A stretch of DNA of 64,000 nt from Hermatobates lingyangjiaoensis (taxonomy: Eukaryota; Arthropoda; Insecta; Hemiptera; Hermatobatidae), in NCBI GenBank assembly GCA_026182355.1, contig JAPFBL010000068.1:6795001-6859000 (forward strand), written 5' to 3'. The translations under genes were made by a program, and so were the position numbers. Under the pieces are notes generated by a model. The model did no database searches. It was not told the origin of the DNA and saw only the letters and a program-made list of their open reading frames with translations. Positions 13,033 through 24,290 of the stretch are shown here, in pieces (within the stretch, counting starts at the first letter, position 1; the number at the start of each line of letters is the position of its first letter).

Positions 13033-13679
13033 ATATATATATAGATATATATTAATTTTGTTTTAATATACTAGACAAGTTGGTTTATTATTTCGTATTA
13101 AAATGAATCGACACTTATTAGAATAATATATAAAATAGATGAACATTTATCTCTAAAAAACATATCATTGTGGTTATGAATGAATAAAATCAAACAGAAA
13201 AAATCCAACAATTACCATTATTAAACTTCAGTTCATAATTTTGCCAATAAAAATGAGTTGAAACAAATGAAACACATCAGATTTTAATGTGATAAAATCA
13301 ATTATTCAATGCAGCCTTTATCGACATGTGAATAAAGCTTGTGCATATTGTTTCAAGGATCGCTGCCGCACAATCACAAGTTTCTCAACTGTTATTCACA
13401 AACAAATGTTATTTTTCTAATTTCTACCTCACAGTTTAACATATTTGTATCACATTTAATATTTATTACCCACTGTGTAAAATCAATAGCCACGTAAACA
13501 TAGTGCTTAAAAATTCTGCTTCCTGAAACGTTATTTGAAACGTTGAACCAAAAAAGCCATTTTTATTTGCAGGATCTAAATAATAATTAATCTAAATAAG
13601 CTGGAGAGTCTAAATAAACAAGATTACAATTTTATGTAATCATAAAAACAATAAAGTTTGATGGTACTCTCTTTGGGCT
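13033..13679. other. AT-rich DNA, nothing recognised
   Basis: No gene or repeat copy recognised. Confidence 0.4.
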
Positions 13680-14640
13680 TATGCAGCATGTTTTCCAAAT
13701 TGTTGAGAGATGGATAAAGCAGGAGGCTTGGATTTAAGTTTAACTAAAGTGGTCTTCATACCCTTCCCAGAGAGAAAGAAAGTACGTGTTGAAGGCCTTT
13801 TCTATAAACATACTAAGCTCAACATTGGTATAGAAATGGCTAGTATTTCTTTAGCTGGAAAGGAAAAGTGGGAGAACCATGTAACAGATGAATAGACCAA
13901 AGTCAGAAAAAATGTTCTACTTTCAAACATTGCTTGATAGAACTTGGGGTTAAGTTCGAAATATACATTGCTCCTACACTGCTGCGATAAGACCAATACA
14001 AGAATCTGCAGTCTATTAAAAATGGCTTTAAACGAAAGTGCTTCTGTGAGAATAATATTCTGAAACATTTAATAGAGTCAATATTACTAATTTAATATAT
14101 GGTTTGAAAGACATAATTTGCTTTAAAAGAAAGTTTTGGATGTGATCATGTATATTATCTCTATTGAACCATTCTGTATTGGGTAATATGGACCTAAACT
14201 GCAACATTTCTAAAGCTCTGGAAACAATTAGTATGATTTGACAGGCCAAAATGCTTTCGATAAAGTTTTACATGGTGCGTATGGAGTTTTATTAGTTTGC
14301 TAAAAGAAAATGATAACAAAAATCAGACAGTCGTGCCTCACTGAAGGCTTTGAAATGTATCGTTATTAATTCAAAGTTAGTTTGGAAATGTCTGATCTCT
14401 CTGTAGGATTTAGTCTAATGTTAGCACATGGAGACGGGGGAATGAAAACATGAAGCGATGAACCGGTCGAGAAGTTGTATTAAACAGAGCAGATCTCAGC
14501 TTCCTAAAAGATGCAGTTAATGAACTATTTAAAAAGGAAGTTGATAGTACATGGCTAGATGAAACAAGTCTAATTAAGTCTGAAAAACTTATTAAAACTA
14601 TGCTTAAATTTTTAAAGAAAATAGTATTCTTCTAAAAGTG
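13680..14640 (+). pseudogene. Possible decayed coding sequence, unassigned
   Basis: Several short open stretches on the plus strand have mixed, charged composition unlike the chance ORFs elsewhere: 61 codons at 13710-13895 (starts MDKAGGLDLSLTKVVF) and 57 codons without ATG at 14462-14635 (contains LSFLKDAVNELFKKEVD). They are in different frames and separated by stops. This could be a processed pseudogene or transposon remnant. I do not recognise the family. The block ends just before the tandem duplication. Confidence 0.25.
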
Positions 14641-15453
14641 TTTTTAAAACTGCTTAAGGTATATCTGATCTAACATTATCTTATTAACTTCTACATTTGC
14701 AAACAAGTTAGTACCACATGGAGAATGTGGACATCTTCTGAAAAAGGAAGACGTCTCCAGAAACATTCTATGGAAAATCGAGTCAGTGACCTTCAACAGG
14801 TTTAGGATTACTATGGTAAATCATACCACAAGACAAGAGAGATCATATATAATTAACCAAGTACTACTACAAAAGTTCATGAAAAAAAGGTAGGGTAATA
14901 TGTTTTTTTACAAACGTCAAAGGGAAGCCCAATAAGACAGATATGGCCGCAGTGCTCACGTGTCCGGTGTGACTCGATCTCTCAGTTAGATAATAATAAA
15001 ATGTCAAATTTTTCTAGAGCTATTATTCTAATTTTGTTATAACTGGTATAATAGATATAGTCACATTAAAACCAATAAATACATTACACTTAAGGTTTGT
15101 GGATAAAGAGTTTGATACTTTATCATTGTTTGATAAAAGTACTGGAGGATAGTGACATAATAAAACCAAAAACCGAATTGCAGTCAACGAATTTGATATG
15201 ATGTTTACAGGTTGTAATGTTGAGTATAGGTCATTCCAGATGTTTCTTTTTATAATATTAATGTTATATTATTTCTAAAAATATTTTTGAAGATATTTTT
15301 TTAACGATGTGATTTTTTAATAAATAATATGACTTAAAATTAAAATTTATTATATTATAATTTCTATAATATTATTTTATAAATGACGTTTTAATGCGTT
15401 CTCTATATGAATAAGTAGTTAATATAAACATGAAACAGTCGGTTAGGACAACA

Positions 15454-15654
15454 TATCAAACGTTTACAAGAAAGGAACACAACTATTATTGGTTAGCGTG
15501 TTTACAACACATAAACTAACTAGTGATTATTTTCTGTTTGCCAGCCGAACAGAACTCCTTTTCTTCTTCTTCTTCTCCTGATGACGACAAGATCGAAATA
15601 TTGAAGTGAGTTGTGAGTTGTTTTTACGTGTTCTTTTCTTGTAATCGTTTGATA
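15454..15654 (+). mobile_element. Family C short element, inverted termini (copy 1)
   Basis: About 201 bp bounded by imperfect 27-bp inverted repeats (TATCAAACG... at 15454-15480 and ...CGTTTGATA at 15628-15654). Between them is a pyrimidine-rich CTTCTTCTTCTTCTC tract followed by the hammerhead-like core. A minus-strand relative at 30043-30190 shares the terminus and the GTGAGTTGTG segment. No coding capacity. Confidence 0.65.
15572..15606 (+). ncRNA. Hammerhead-like core, family C
   Basis: CTGATGA, extra C, a weak helix II (GA...TC closing a 5-nt loop), GAA, ATATT, then GAAG, which can pair with the upstream CTTC as helix I. Compared with the canonical hammerhead there is one extra base before helix II and helix III would be a single A-U pair, so activity is doubtful. 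Confidence 0.35.
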
Positions 15655-17301
15655 AATAGTTATTCTTCACGATAATAAGGGTAAAGAATTCAATGCTTTA
15701 TCTGCACTACAAATATTCATTTAAGTATTCTGAGCCTGTATTCTGTAAATAAGAACTATTTTCAGGATAGGTAGTAATTAATAGAAGTTAATTCTCCAAC
15801 ATTTAAATAGATGACTGTAGAACAACCGAAAGAATATCGTTGAATGGGATATCTACAAGTAACTAACAAAGACTTAATGGAAGGAAGCCAGTTTATAGGC
15901 CTAAATATATTGACAATGCTGTGACTGAGGAGAATGGGGCCAGTTTAATATTAAATCAAGAGGCGAGAAGACTTATTTTTTAGAAAATATAAATGGGTCC
16001 GTTGAAAAATATTTTTCAGTTTGAAAATTAATTTTGAATGAAGTTACATCAAATATTAATACAGGTAAATTGAAATTACTATTTCTCAAAGAATATTGTA
16101 ATTAAAAAAAAATATAAAATTAACTTTCATATTTTAATCGTATAGTGAAAAATGAATTAAATAATTTCTGTTGTTACTTTTTGAAAGTTCATTCAGAGAA
16201 CATAACGTTCGTGAATACATGCTTATTATAATAAGTATACCCTTTAAATTATGATATGCTTAAAGTGATGAGAATGGTTCAGAACATACATTCAAAATCA
16301 TTTTTTACATTTTTCTCACGTTAATTGTGAGTTGGCGTGAGGGAGAGCTCCGGTTGGTGAGAAATGTGTGTATCCAAACAATTTTGAGCACTCTACAGGC
16401 AACACTTTTGGATAGATCAAATCATATTTTACACAAAAAAAAATCTTATAGTCTAAAAGTGCTGTATTGTTTTTAGACAGTATTACATCATAGAAAAACC
16501 ACTTATTTGGCAAAAATGTGTTTTTTCATTATTTCAAAAAATGTTTTATTAACCCTAATCTTTGAACCATAGCAAAATAGCATTTTATCAAAAACCAACC
16601 AACCAATCAAAAACCATTTTATCAACTTAACATTAGTAATCAACAAAAGAAAAATCAATATTTCGATCACCAAGAAAGGCAATGGCTGTCAAATTGAAAA
16701 CCCAACTTGAAATAATGGATACTAGTTGAACTTGTCAGATTTGTTTCCTGTGCTCTAGACATTTTTTCCTAGAATTCTTTCAAGCATAAATATTGTTTTA
16801 ATTTTTAATACAGGAAATTTATTGATAATTTTAACAAACAAAATTCTTTTGTAGTCATTTTCCTTAAAATATTTCCCAGGAAATGTAAGGGTTTCATTAA
16901 CTAATAATATTTTTTTTAAATAACAACTTTTGGTCAAGAGTATAAGCAAAAAATTTTTCATTTGTTAAGCAATTCAGCTTAAAAAAATTGTTAAAGAATT
17001 TTTATCATTTAATAAATGCAAGTTTTAAAAGTGTTGTAACACTAGATGTTTTATTTATTGTTCTTACAATTAAGTGAACTGTACATCATCTTGGAAAAGG
17101 AAAAATGTCTTGCATAGTTATGTAACTAAGCCCAAACTACTGTCATTAAAATTTACCTTTTTTTAATATTAATTTTCATAATAGAGGTTAAATACAAACA
17201 ATTTTTATGACACGTGGTTGCATGTATATTTAATTAGTATAGACTTCAGTTTTAATAATAATTTGAGGATAGAAATGCTAATGATTTCTAATCACTCTTA
17301 C

Positions 17302-17392
17302 CTGTCGTGAGGTTTAAATTTTAAATCTTTTTTTCCAAGTTCCCGTTCATCCTTCCTAGAATATTTCTTTCCTTTCTTACACTCATACTCGC
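17302..17392 (-). other. Weak exon candidate inside the duplicated unit
   Basis: On the minus strand a lysine-rich open stretch (contains KKYSRKDERELGKKDLKFK) ends at CGACAG/GTAAGAG, a good donor. The upstream AG is preceded by a weak pyrimidine tract. The same candidate is repeated in copy 2 near 20976-21066. Low-complexity composition makes chance likely. Confidence 0.15.
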
Positions 17393-17836
17393 CTTAGTCT
17401 CACAACTTTCAATCAAACATATCAACAGACATCTACTGTTATTAAACTTTATCTCTCTAACACATATTGAATGCGACGTACTAATAAAACGTACAATTAA
17501 AATAAAAATAATACATATACAATTATTTTCAATATTTCCAGTTGTTCATGAAATGAAATGAAACTAGTGTTTTATTCCATGAAAATTTTAGTTTCAGTCC
17601 AGTTAAATCAATGTTATCACATATTAGAGGGTCTGCAATTTTTTTGTAAATATATTTCATGGAATTTGTTAGGAGGTCCTGTGGGTTTACTTCTGCTTCA
17701 TGTCAATGTAGAGGTAAGAGCCTAAGCCCGAGTCTGATACGACCCGACCCGAAATTCGGTCCTGGTCGGGCCTAAAATGTCAATTATTACATTCGGTCCG
17801 GGTGATCGGCCTGGGATCACTCCTGCTAACTTTTTC

Positions 17837-17840
<4 letters not shown>

Positions 17841-17886
<46 letters not shown>

Positions 17887-17896
17887 TATATATATA
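17841..17896. repeat. (TA)n microsatellite, duplicate copy 1
   Basis: A TA run interrupted once by AA. The corresponding tract in copy 2 (21515-21562) is 8 bp shorter, which accounts for most of the length difference between the duplicates. Confidence 0.95.
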
Positions 17897-19128
17897 AAAA
17901 AAAAGAACAAACAAACGAGGTTTGTTGCGATCGAAGATGGACAACGTCCGAAAGCGCTCAAACGACTCTAAGATCATCTTACGAGGTATGACAGTTTTAC
18001 CTATTTCTAATATAAATCATACTAACCTCAGTGGTATTAACAATATGCATGTATTTTATAGTATTACTTTAATTTTGAGAAACGGTGAGTAGATAAAAAA
18101 ACAACAATTGAAAACAACACTAATATAATGATTATATGTCAACGAAGCTAGCAGTGGAACTCATCAGAAATAGTTAAAAAGTATTTTCTTAATAAGTATT
18201 TGTTTTTTAAACATATTTTTGTAGACTTTCTGGACAAAGTTAGATGAATTTCCTTTGTTGTCAACATTTAAATAAAAAAACTTGTTATTATTATTGGGAA
18301 TAATTACGACATAAGAGTGGAGTGAGTTAAAATGACAAAGAAGTCAATCAGGTGTCAAGCAAGACTGCGATTAACTTGAAAGTTTTAAGGGAATAATTCA
18401 AGCGAAGACAAGACCTTGTTTCCAAATCAGTTTTCCTTAATAACTTCGAAAATCGAGTCAGTGACCTTCAACAGGTTTAGGATTACTATGGTAAATCATA
18501 CCACAAGACAAGAGAGATCATATATAATTAACCAAGTACTACTACAAAAGTTCATGAAAAAAAGGTAGGGTAATATGTTTTTTTACAAACGTCAAAGGGA
18601 AGCCCAATAAGACAGATATGGCCGCAGTGCTCACGTGTCCGGTGTGACTCGATCTCTCAGTTAGATAATAATAAAATGTCAAATTTTTCTAGAGCTATTA
18701 TTCTAATTTTGTTATAACTGGTATAATAGATATAGTCACATTAAAACCAATAAATACATTACACTTAAGGTTTGTGGATAAAGAGTTTGATACTTTATCA
18801 TTGTTTGATAAAAGTACTGGAGGATAGTGACATAATAAAACCAAAAACCGAATTGCAGTCAACGAATTTGATATGATGTTTACAGGTTGTAATGTTGAGT
18901 ATAGGTCATTCCAGATGTTTCTTTTTATAATATTAATGTTATATTATTTCTAAAAATATTTTTGAAGATATTTTTTTAACGATGTGATTTTTTAATAAAT
19001 AATATGACTTAAAATTAAAATTTATTATATTATAATTTCTATAATATTATTTTATAAATGACGTTTTAATGCGTTCTCTATATGAATAAGTAGTTAATAT
19101 AAACATGAAACAGTCGGTTAGGACAACA

Positions 19129-19329
19129 TATCAAACGTTTACAAGAAAGGAACACAACTATTATTGGTTAGCGTGTTTACAACACATAAACTAACTAGTG
19201 ATTATTTTCTGTTTGCCAGCCGAACAGAACTCCTTTTCTTCTTCTTCTTCTCCTGATGACGACAAGATCGAAATATTGAAGTGAGTTGTGAGTTGTTTTT
19301 ACGTGTTCTTTTCTTGTAATCGTTTGATA
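19129..19329 (+). mobile_element. Family C short element (copy 2)
   Basis: The duplicated partner of 15454-15654, offset by 3,675 bp, with the same inverted termini and the hammerhead-like core at 19247-19281. Confidence 0.65.
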
Positions 19330-21510
19330 AATAGTTATTCTTCACGATAATAAGGGTAAAGAATTCAATGCTTTATCTGCACTATAAATATTCATTTAAG
19401 TATTCTGAGCCTGTATTCTGTAAATAAGAACTATTTTCAGGATAGGTAGTAATTAATAGAAGTTAATTCTCCAACATTTAAATAGATGACTGTAGAACAA
19501 CCGAAAGAATATCGTTGAATGGGATATCTACAAGTAACTAACAAAGACTTAATGGAAGGAAGCCAGTTTATAGGCCTAAATATATTGACAATGCTGTGAC
19601 TGAGGAGAATGGGGCCAGTTTAATATTAAATCAAGAGGCGAGAAGACTTATTTTTTAGAAAATATAAATGGGTCCGTTGAAAAATATTTTTCAGTTTGAA
19701 AATTAATTTTGAATGAAGTTACATCAAATATTAATACAGGTAAATTGAAATTACTATTTCTCAAAGAATATTGTAATTAAAAAAAAATATAAAATTAACT
19801 TTCATATTTTAATCGTATAGTGAAAAATGAATTAAATAATTTCTGTTGTTACTTTTTGAAAGTTCATTCAGAGAACATAACGTTCGTGAATACATGCTTA
19901 TTATAATAAGTATACCCTTTAAATTATGATATGCTTAAAGTGATGAGAATGGTTCAGAACATACATTCAAAATCATTTTTTACATTTTTCTCACGTTAAT
20001 TGTGAGTTGGCGTGAGGGAGAGCTCCGGTTGGTGAGAAATGTGTGTATCCAAACAATTTTGAGCACTCTACAGGCAACACTTTTGATAGATCAAATCATA
20101 TTTTACACAAAAAAAAATCTTATAGTCTAAAAGTGCTGTATTGTTTTTAGACAGTATTACATCATAGAAAAACCACTTATTTGGCAAAAATGTGTTTTTT
20201 CATTATTTCAAAAAATGTTTTATTAACCCTAATCTTTGAACCATAGCAAAATAGCATTTTATCAAAAACCAACCAACCAATCAAAAACCATTTTATCAAC
20301 TTAACATTAGTAATCAACAAAAGAAAAATCAATATTTCGATCACCAAGAAAGGCAATGGCTGTCAAATTGAAAACCCAACTTGAAATAATGGATACTAGT
20401 TGAACTTGTCAGATTTGTTTCCTGTGCTCTAGACATTTTTTCCTAGAATTCTTTCAAGCATAAATATTGTTTTAATTTTTAATACAGGAAATTTATTGAT
20501 AATTTTAACAAACAAAATTCTTTTGTAGTCATTTTCCTTAAAATATTTCCCAGGAAATGTAAGGGTTTCATTAACTAATAATATTTTTTTTAAATAACAA
20601 CTTTTGGTCAAGAGTATAAGCAAAAAATTTTTCATTTGTTAAGCAATTCAGCTTAAAAAAATTGTTAAAGAATTTTTATCATTTAATAAATGCAAGTTTT
20701 AAAAGTGTTGTAACACTAGATGTTTTATTTATTGTTCTTACAATTAAGTGAACTGTACATCATCTTGGAAAAGGAAAAATGTCTTGCATAGTTATGTAAC
20801 TAAGCCCAAACTACTGTCATTAAAATTTACCTTTTTTTAATATTAATTTTCATAATAGAGGTTAAATACAAACAATTTTTATGACACGTGGTTGCATGTA
20901 TATTTAATTAGTATAGACTTCAGTTTTAATAATAATTTGAGGATAGAAATGCTAATGATTTCTAATCACTCTTACCTGTCGTGAGGTTTAAATTTTAAAT
21001 CTTTTTTTCCAAGTTCCCGTTCATCCTTCCTAGAATATTTCTTTCCTTTCTTACACTCATACTCGCCTTAGTCTCACAACTTTCAATCAAACATATCAAC
21101 AGACATCTACTGTTATTAAACTTTATCTCTCTAACACATATTGAATGCGACGTACTAATAAAACGTACAATTAAAATAAAAATAATACATATACAATTAT
21201 TTTCAATATTTCCAGTTGTTCATGAAATGAAATGAAACTAGTGTTTTATTCCATGAAAATTTTAGTTTCAGTCCAGTTAAATCAATGTTATCACATATTA
21301 GAGGGTCTGCAATTTTTTTGTAAATATATTTCATGGAATTTGTTAGGAGGTCCTGTGGGTTTACTTCTGCTTCATGTCAATGTAGAGGTAAGAGCCTAAG
21401 CCCGAGTCTGATACGACCCGACCCGAAATTCGGTCCTGGTCGGGCCTAAAATGTCAATTATTACATTCGGTCCGGGTGATCGGCCTGGGATCACTCCTGC
21501 TAACTTTTTC

Positions 21511-21514
<4 letters not shown>

Positions 21515-21552
<38 letters not shown>

Positions 21553-21562
21553 TATATATATA
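21515..21562. repeat. (TA)n microsatellite, duplicate copy 2
   Basis: Shorter counterpart of 17841-17896. Confidence 0.95.
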
Positions 21563-22113
21563 AACAAAAAGAACAAACAAACGAGGTTTGTTGCGATCGA
21601 AGATGGACAACGTCCGAAAGCGCTCAAACGACTCTAAGATCATCTTACGAGGTATGACAGTTTTACCTATTTCTAATATAAATCATACTAACCTCAGTGG
21701 TATTAACAATATGCATGTATTTTATAGTATTACTTTAATTTTGAGAAACGGTGAGTAGATAAAAAAACAACAATTGAAAACAACACTAATATAATGATTA
21801 TATGTCAACGAAGCTAGCAGTGGAACTCATCAGAAATAGTTAAAAAGTATTTTCTTAATAAGTATTTGTTTTTTAAACATATTTTTGTAGACTTTCTGGA
21901 CAAAGTTAGATGAATTTCCTTTGTTGTCAACATTTAAATAAAAAAACTTGTTATTATTATTGGGAATAATTACGACATAAGAGTGGAGTGAGTTAAAATG
22001 ACAAAGAAGTCAATCAGGTGTCAAGCAAGACTGCGATTAACTTGAAAGTTTTAAGGGAATAATTCAAGCGAAGACAAGACCTTGTTTCCAAATCAGTTTT
22101 CCTTAATAACTTC

Positions 22114-22509
22114 CAAACTAAGTGAACTCTGAGATCAATTAAAATCGTGAGTGGTTTACTTTGATATCAATTAATCTGAATATCTCTATTTAGGGCACTA
22201 AAGGAAAACTAATTTTCTATGTAGTTTATATTTGACTTGATCTGAAGATGAGAAAATTAAAATAATTAAAATGACTAAGAAGATTTGAATATGTTCTCTT
22301 TATAGCTACTCACAAACTTGTATGCAGGCAACCTACTTGTATTTAGGTCCGGATTGTCATTTTTTTTTCAAGTCGTGAAGTGGACTAACAACCACTTCAT
22401 TTCAACAAATTTGTGATTACCAACCATCCGTCTATCTAAGAACAAGAAATTATCCGTAAAACTGGAGTTTGTATTCGTTACAAGTGAATGCAACATAATT
22501 GATATCAAA
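22114..22509. other. AT-rich DNA, nothing recognised
   Basis: Single-copy sequence between the tandem duplication and the LINE fragment. No gene seen. Confidence 0.4.
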
Positions 22510-22892
22510 TTGTTTAAATTTAAAAATAATGAGGTAATGAGAGAACAGTGGTTCTCTACTCTAAGGAACCATCCAATTCCTCATACTCTATCGGAAAGTA
22601 TCTATGTAGCATGTTTTAGGCTTGATACAGATTACAATTTTCTCAGTGATCATCTATGTCAAATAGGTGTTGTTGACAGTCCCAATTGTTTCTTATGCGG
22701 ATATGTCACGTGAATGGAATGCATCTTCAAGGCTGTGAAGCTCTCACAAATTCTAGAGAGGATAATGCTGACAACTCATCAAAACCTGGTAACACGAATA
22801 ATAACAATCCTAGAACCAGTAAACTCTATTGCTGGGCTTTTATATTGTGCAGTTCAAACGCCAAACAGCAAGTAACTCCTCAGCATTATTAA
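22510..22892 (+). pseudogene. Non-LTR retrotransposon ORF2 C-terminal fragment
   Basis: The first frame (22510-22713) reads FRLDTDYNFLSDHLCQIG then VDSPNCFLC, the typical tail of many LINE ORF2 proteins: an FRL.T....L..HL..IG segment followed by a CxxC zinc-knuckle start. The second half of the knuckle (MHLQGCEAL) continues in another frame at 22686-22892, so a frameshift lies near 22700. The rest of ORF2, including the reverse transcriptase palm, is absent. Function is lost. The clade cannot be fixed from this much sequence. Confidence 0.6.
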
Positions 22893-24145
22893 AAGAAAAA
22901 AAAAAGGAAAACTACCAGATATTAAATTAAATTAATTAAATAGAACATAGCAAAACAGAAAATGTAGAACACAAATGAAAAACAAAAAGCAAAAAGTTTA
23001 CATGAAAATCACAAAGTATAACTGACACTAATATAAACGAAAAGGAAAGAGTCCACAAGAACAGCAATTCGAATTACACGGAAAGAATTCAGAGACTGAG
23101 AGGTTTATATTTCATCCCACGTTCGTCATTATGAGCAAAACTATTAATCAGGTTATTATGAGGTTCTATTGGTCAGAATCACAAACATTTATTTTAATTA
23201 TGAATTCATATAAGTTATATTACCTTGCTTATATGGACCTGGGTATTACATGAAGAGGTCTGAGGACCACTCATCGAAAAAAAAATGGTATCAACACCGA
23301 TTAAACAAAAAGGATACAGAAAAAAAAGAAGACGAGCTCTTCTGATCTAACTAACCATGCAGCACATTTAGCCAAGTGATATGCACTACTACTAACTCAC
23401 AAAAAAAAATAAAATGACTGAAATATTAATCGAGCAAAATCAAATTAATTATGAAAGAAAAAACGGATCTCCATTGTTCAGTGTAGATACCTTGCCATCA
23501 ACATACATGCAAAATCCCAATGGACTTGGATTTAATTATTCTTTTCGTGTCCAAGACCTGAAACAGAATTCAGATAAAAACTAGTATTAATTTAAGAGCT
23601 TCTGAAAAAGCAAATATTTGCCTCCTGAAAGCTTGAGTTAACCATTATTTCAATCTAAACTGTTAATTTTGTTATTATTAGCTTCATTTTGTTTTATTAT
23701 TATTTCAGTAATTTATTTTTATGAGTTTCCAATACTATCTATCACTTGCACGCCCTGAGTAGTTAGCTGCTGTTCGTCAGGTGACAAACCTTCTTTGGAC
23801 TGTTCTTCCCAGCAAATTAAGGGTCTTACTATTCTTGTAGTATATAACTTTTTTCGGTTATTTTTACTTTTTCACCTACCATTTCCATAATTCACATTTG
23901 ATAACCTTCTGTACTTCTTTATTCTTATATTCATTATTAATTAATACCTGCTTAGTCCTTTCTAGTTTTTCATAGACTGCTTTCCGTTTCCTGCTGTTGC
24001 ATTTCCGACATGCTTGGTCTCCCTTGTTCTCTACTGAACACTGATTTTCCAAAATTTGAGTTAGAAAATGTATTTTCTTACTCTGTGCGTTACTTTTTTT
24101 CAATTTTGGTCTTTATTTATATTTATACTCGTATATATCAATATT
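22893..24145. other. Decayed repeat debris
   Basis: 22893-23334 is A-rich with no gene. 23335-23400 resembles the distal part of the family C copy at 30150-30220 (CTAACCA.GCAGC, then a TAGTA-rich part). 23560-23640 shares AGAGCTTCTGA and TTTGCCT with 50230-50265. 24008-24112 is a degraded family D terminus (TGCTTGGTCTCCC, then CCAAAATTTGAG). The minus ORF at 23876-24103 overlaps this debris and is probably chance. Confidence 0.45.
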
Positions 24146-24290
24146 CAAACCTCAATAAGAAATGCAAAAAAAAGACTATGATGTTTCAACCATAACAAGC
24201 TGGCTTTGACAGAGTTAAAAACCCAACTGTATTGTGGTTTAATATTGATTGAAGTGTTTATTTTGAAATGCTTGTGATATAGGTACTTGT
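24146..24290. mobile_element. Inverted family A pair, centre deleted
   Basis: A minus copy at 24146-24229 (AAATGC..., CAACCATAACAAGC, AAAAACCCAACTG) is followed directly by the distal half of a plus copy (ATTGTGGTTTAATATTGATTG). The plus hammerhead-like part is missing. The divergence suggests an old insertion. Confidence 0.55.

Larger units (their letters stand above)
14773..18447. repeat. Tandem duplication, copy 1 (3,675 bp)
   Basis: Begins at GAAAATCGAGTCAGTGACC and runs directly into an almost identical copy at 18448. Differences visible by eye are few: a longer (TA)n tract at 17841-17896, one extra G near 16410, a C/T difference near 15710 and a changed base in the A-rich run near 17900. 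No convincing host gene lies inside. The unit contains the 201-bp family C element, a piece of dispersed repeat R (about 15190-15260), the (TA)n tract and a less AT-rich segment (17720-17820). Confidence 0.95.
18448..22113. repeat. Tandem duplication, copy 2 (3,666 bp)
   Basis: Second head-to-tail copy of 14773-18447. It ends at CCTTAATAACTTC, the same sequence that precedes the junction at 18447. The junction shows no obvious microhomology. Near identity means a very recent duplication or unmerged haplotypes in the assembly. Confidence 0.95.

Noticed and set aside
16755..16961. 68-aa ORF present twice (also 20429-20635) as a conserved gene
   Set aside because: The identity is explained by the tandem duplication, and the sequence is a K/I/L-rich AT-driven frame without motif.
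17722..17971. ORFs on both strands through the TA tract (79 and 64 aa)
   Set aside because: Their length comes from translating (TA)n as alternating I/Y, and they exist on both strands of a microsatellite.
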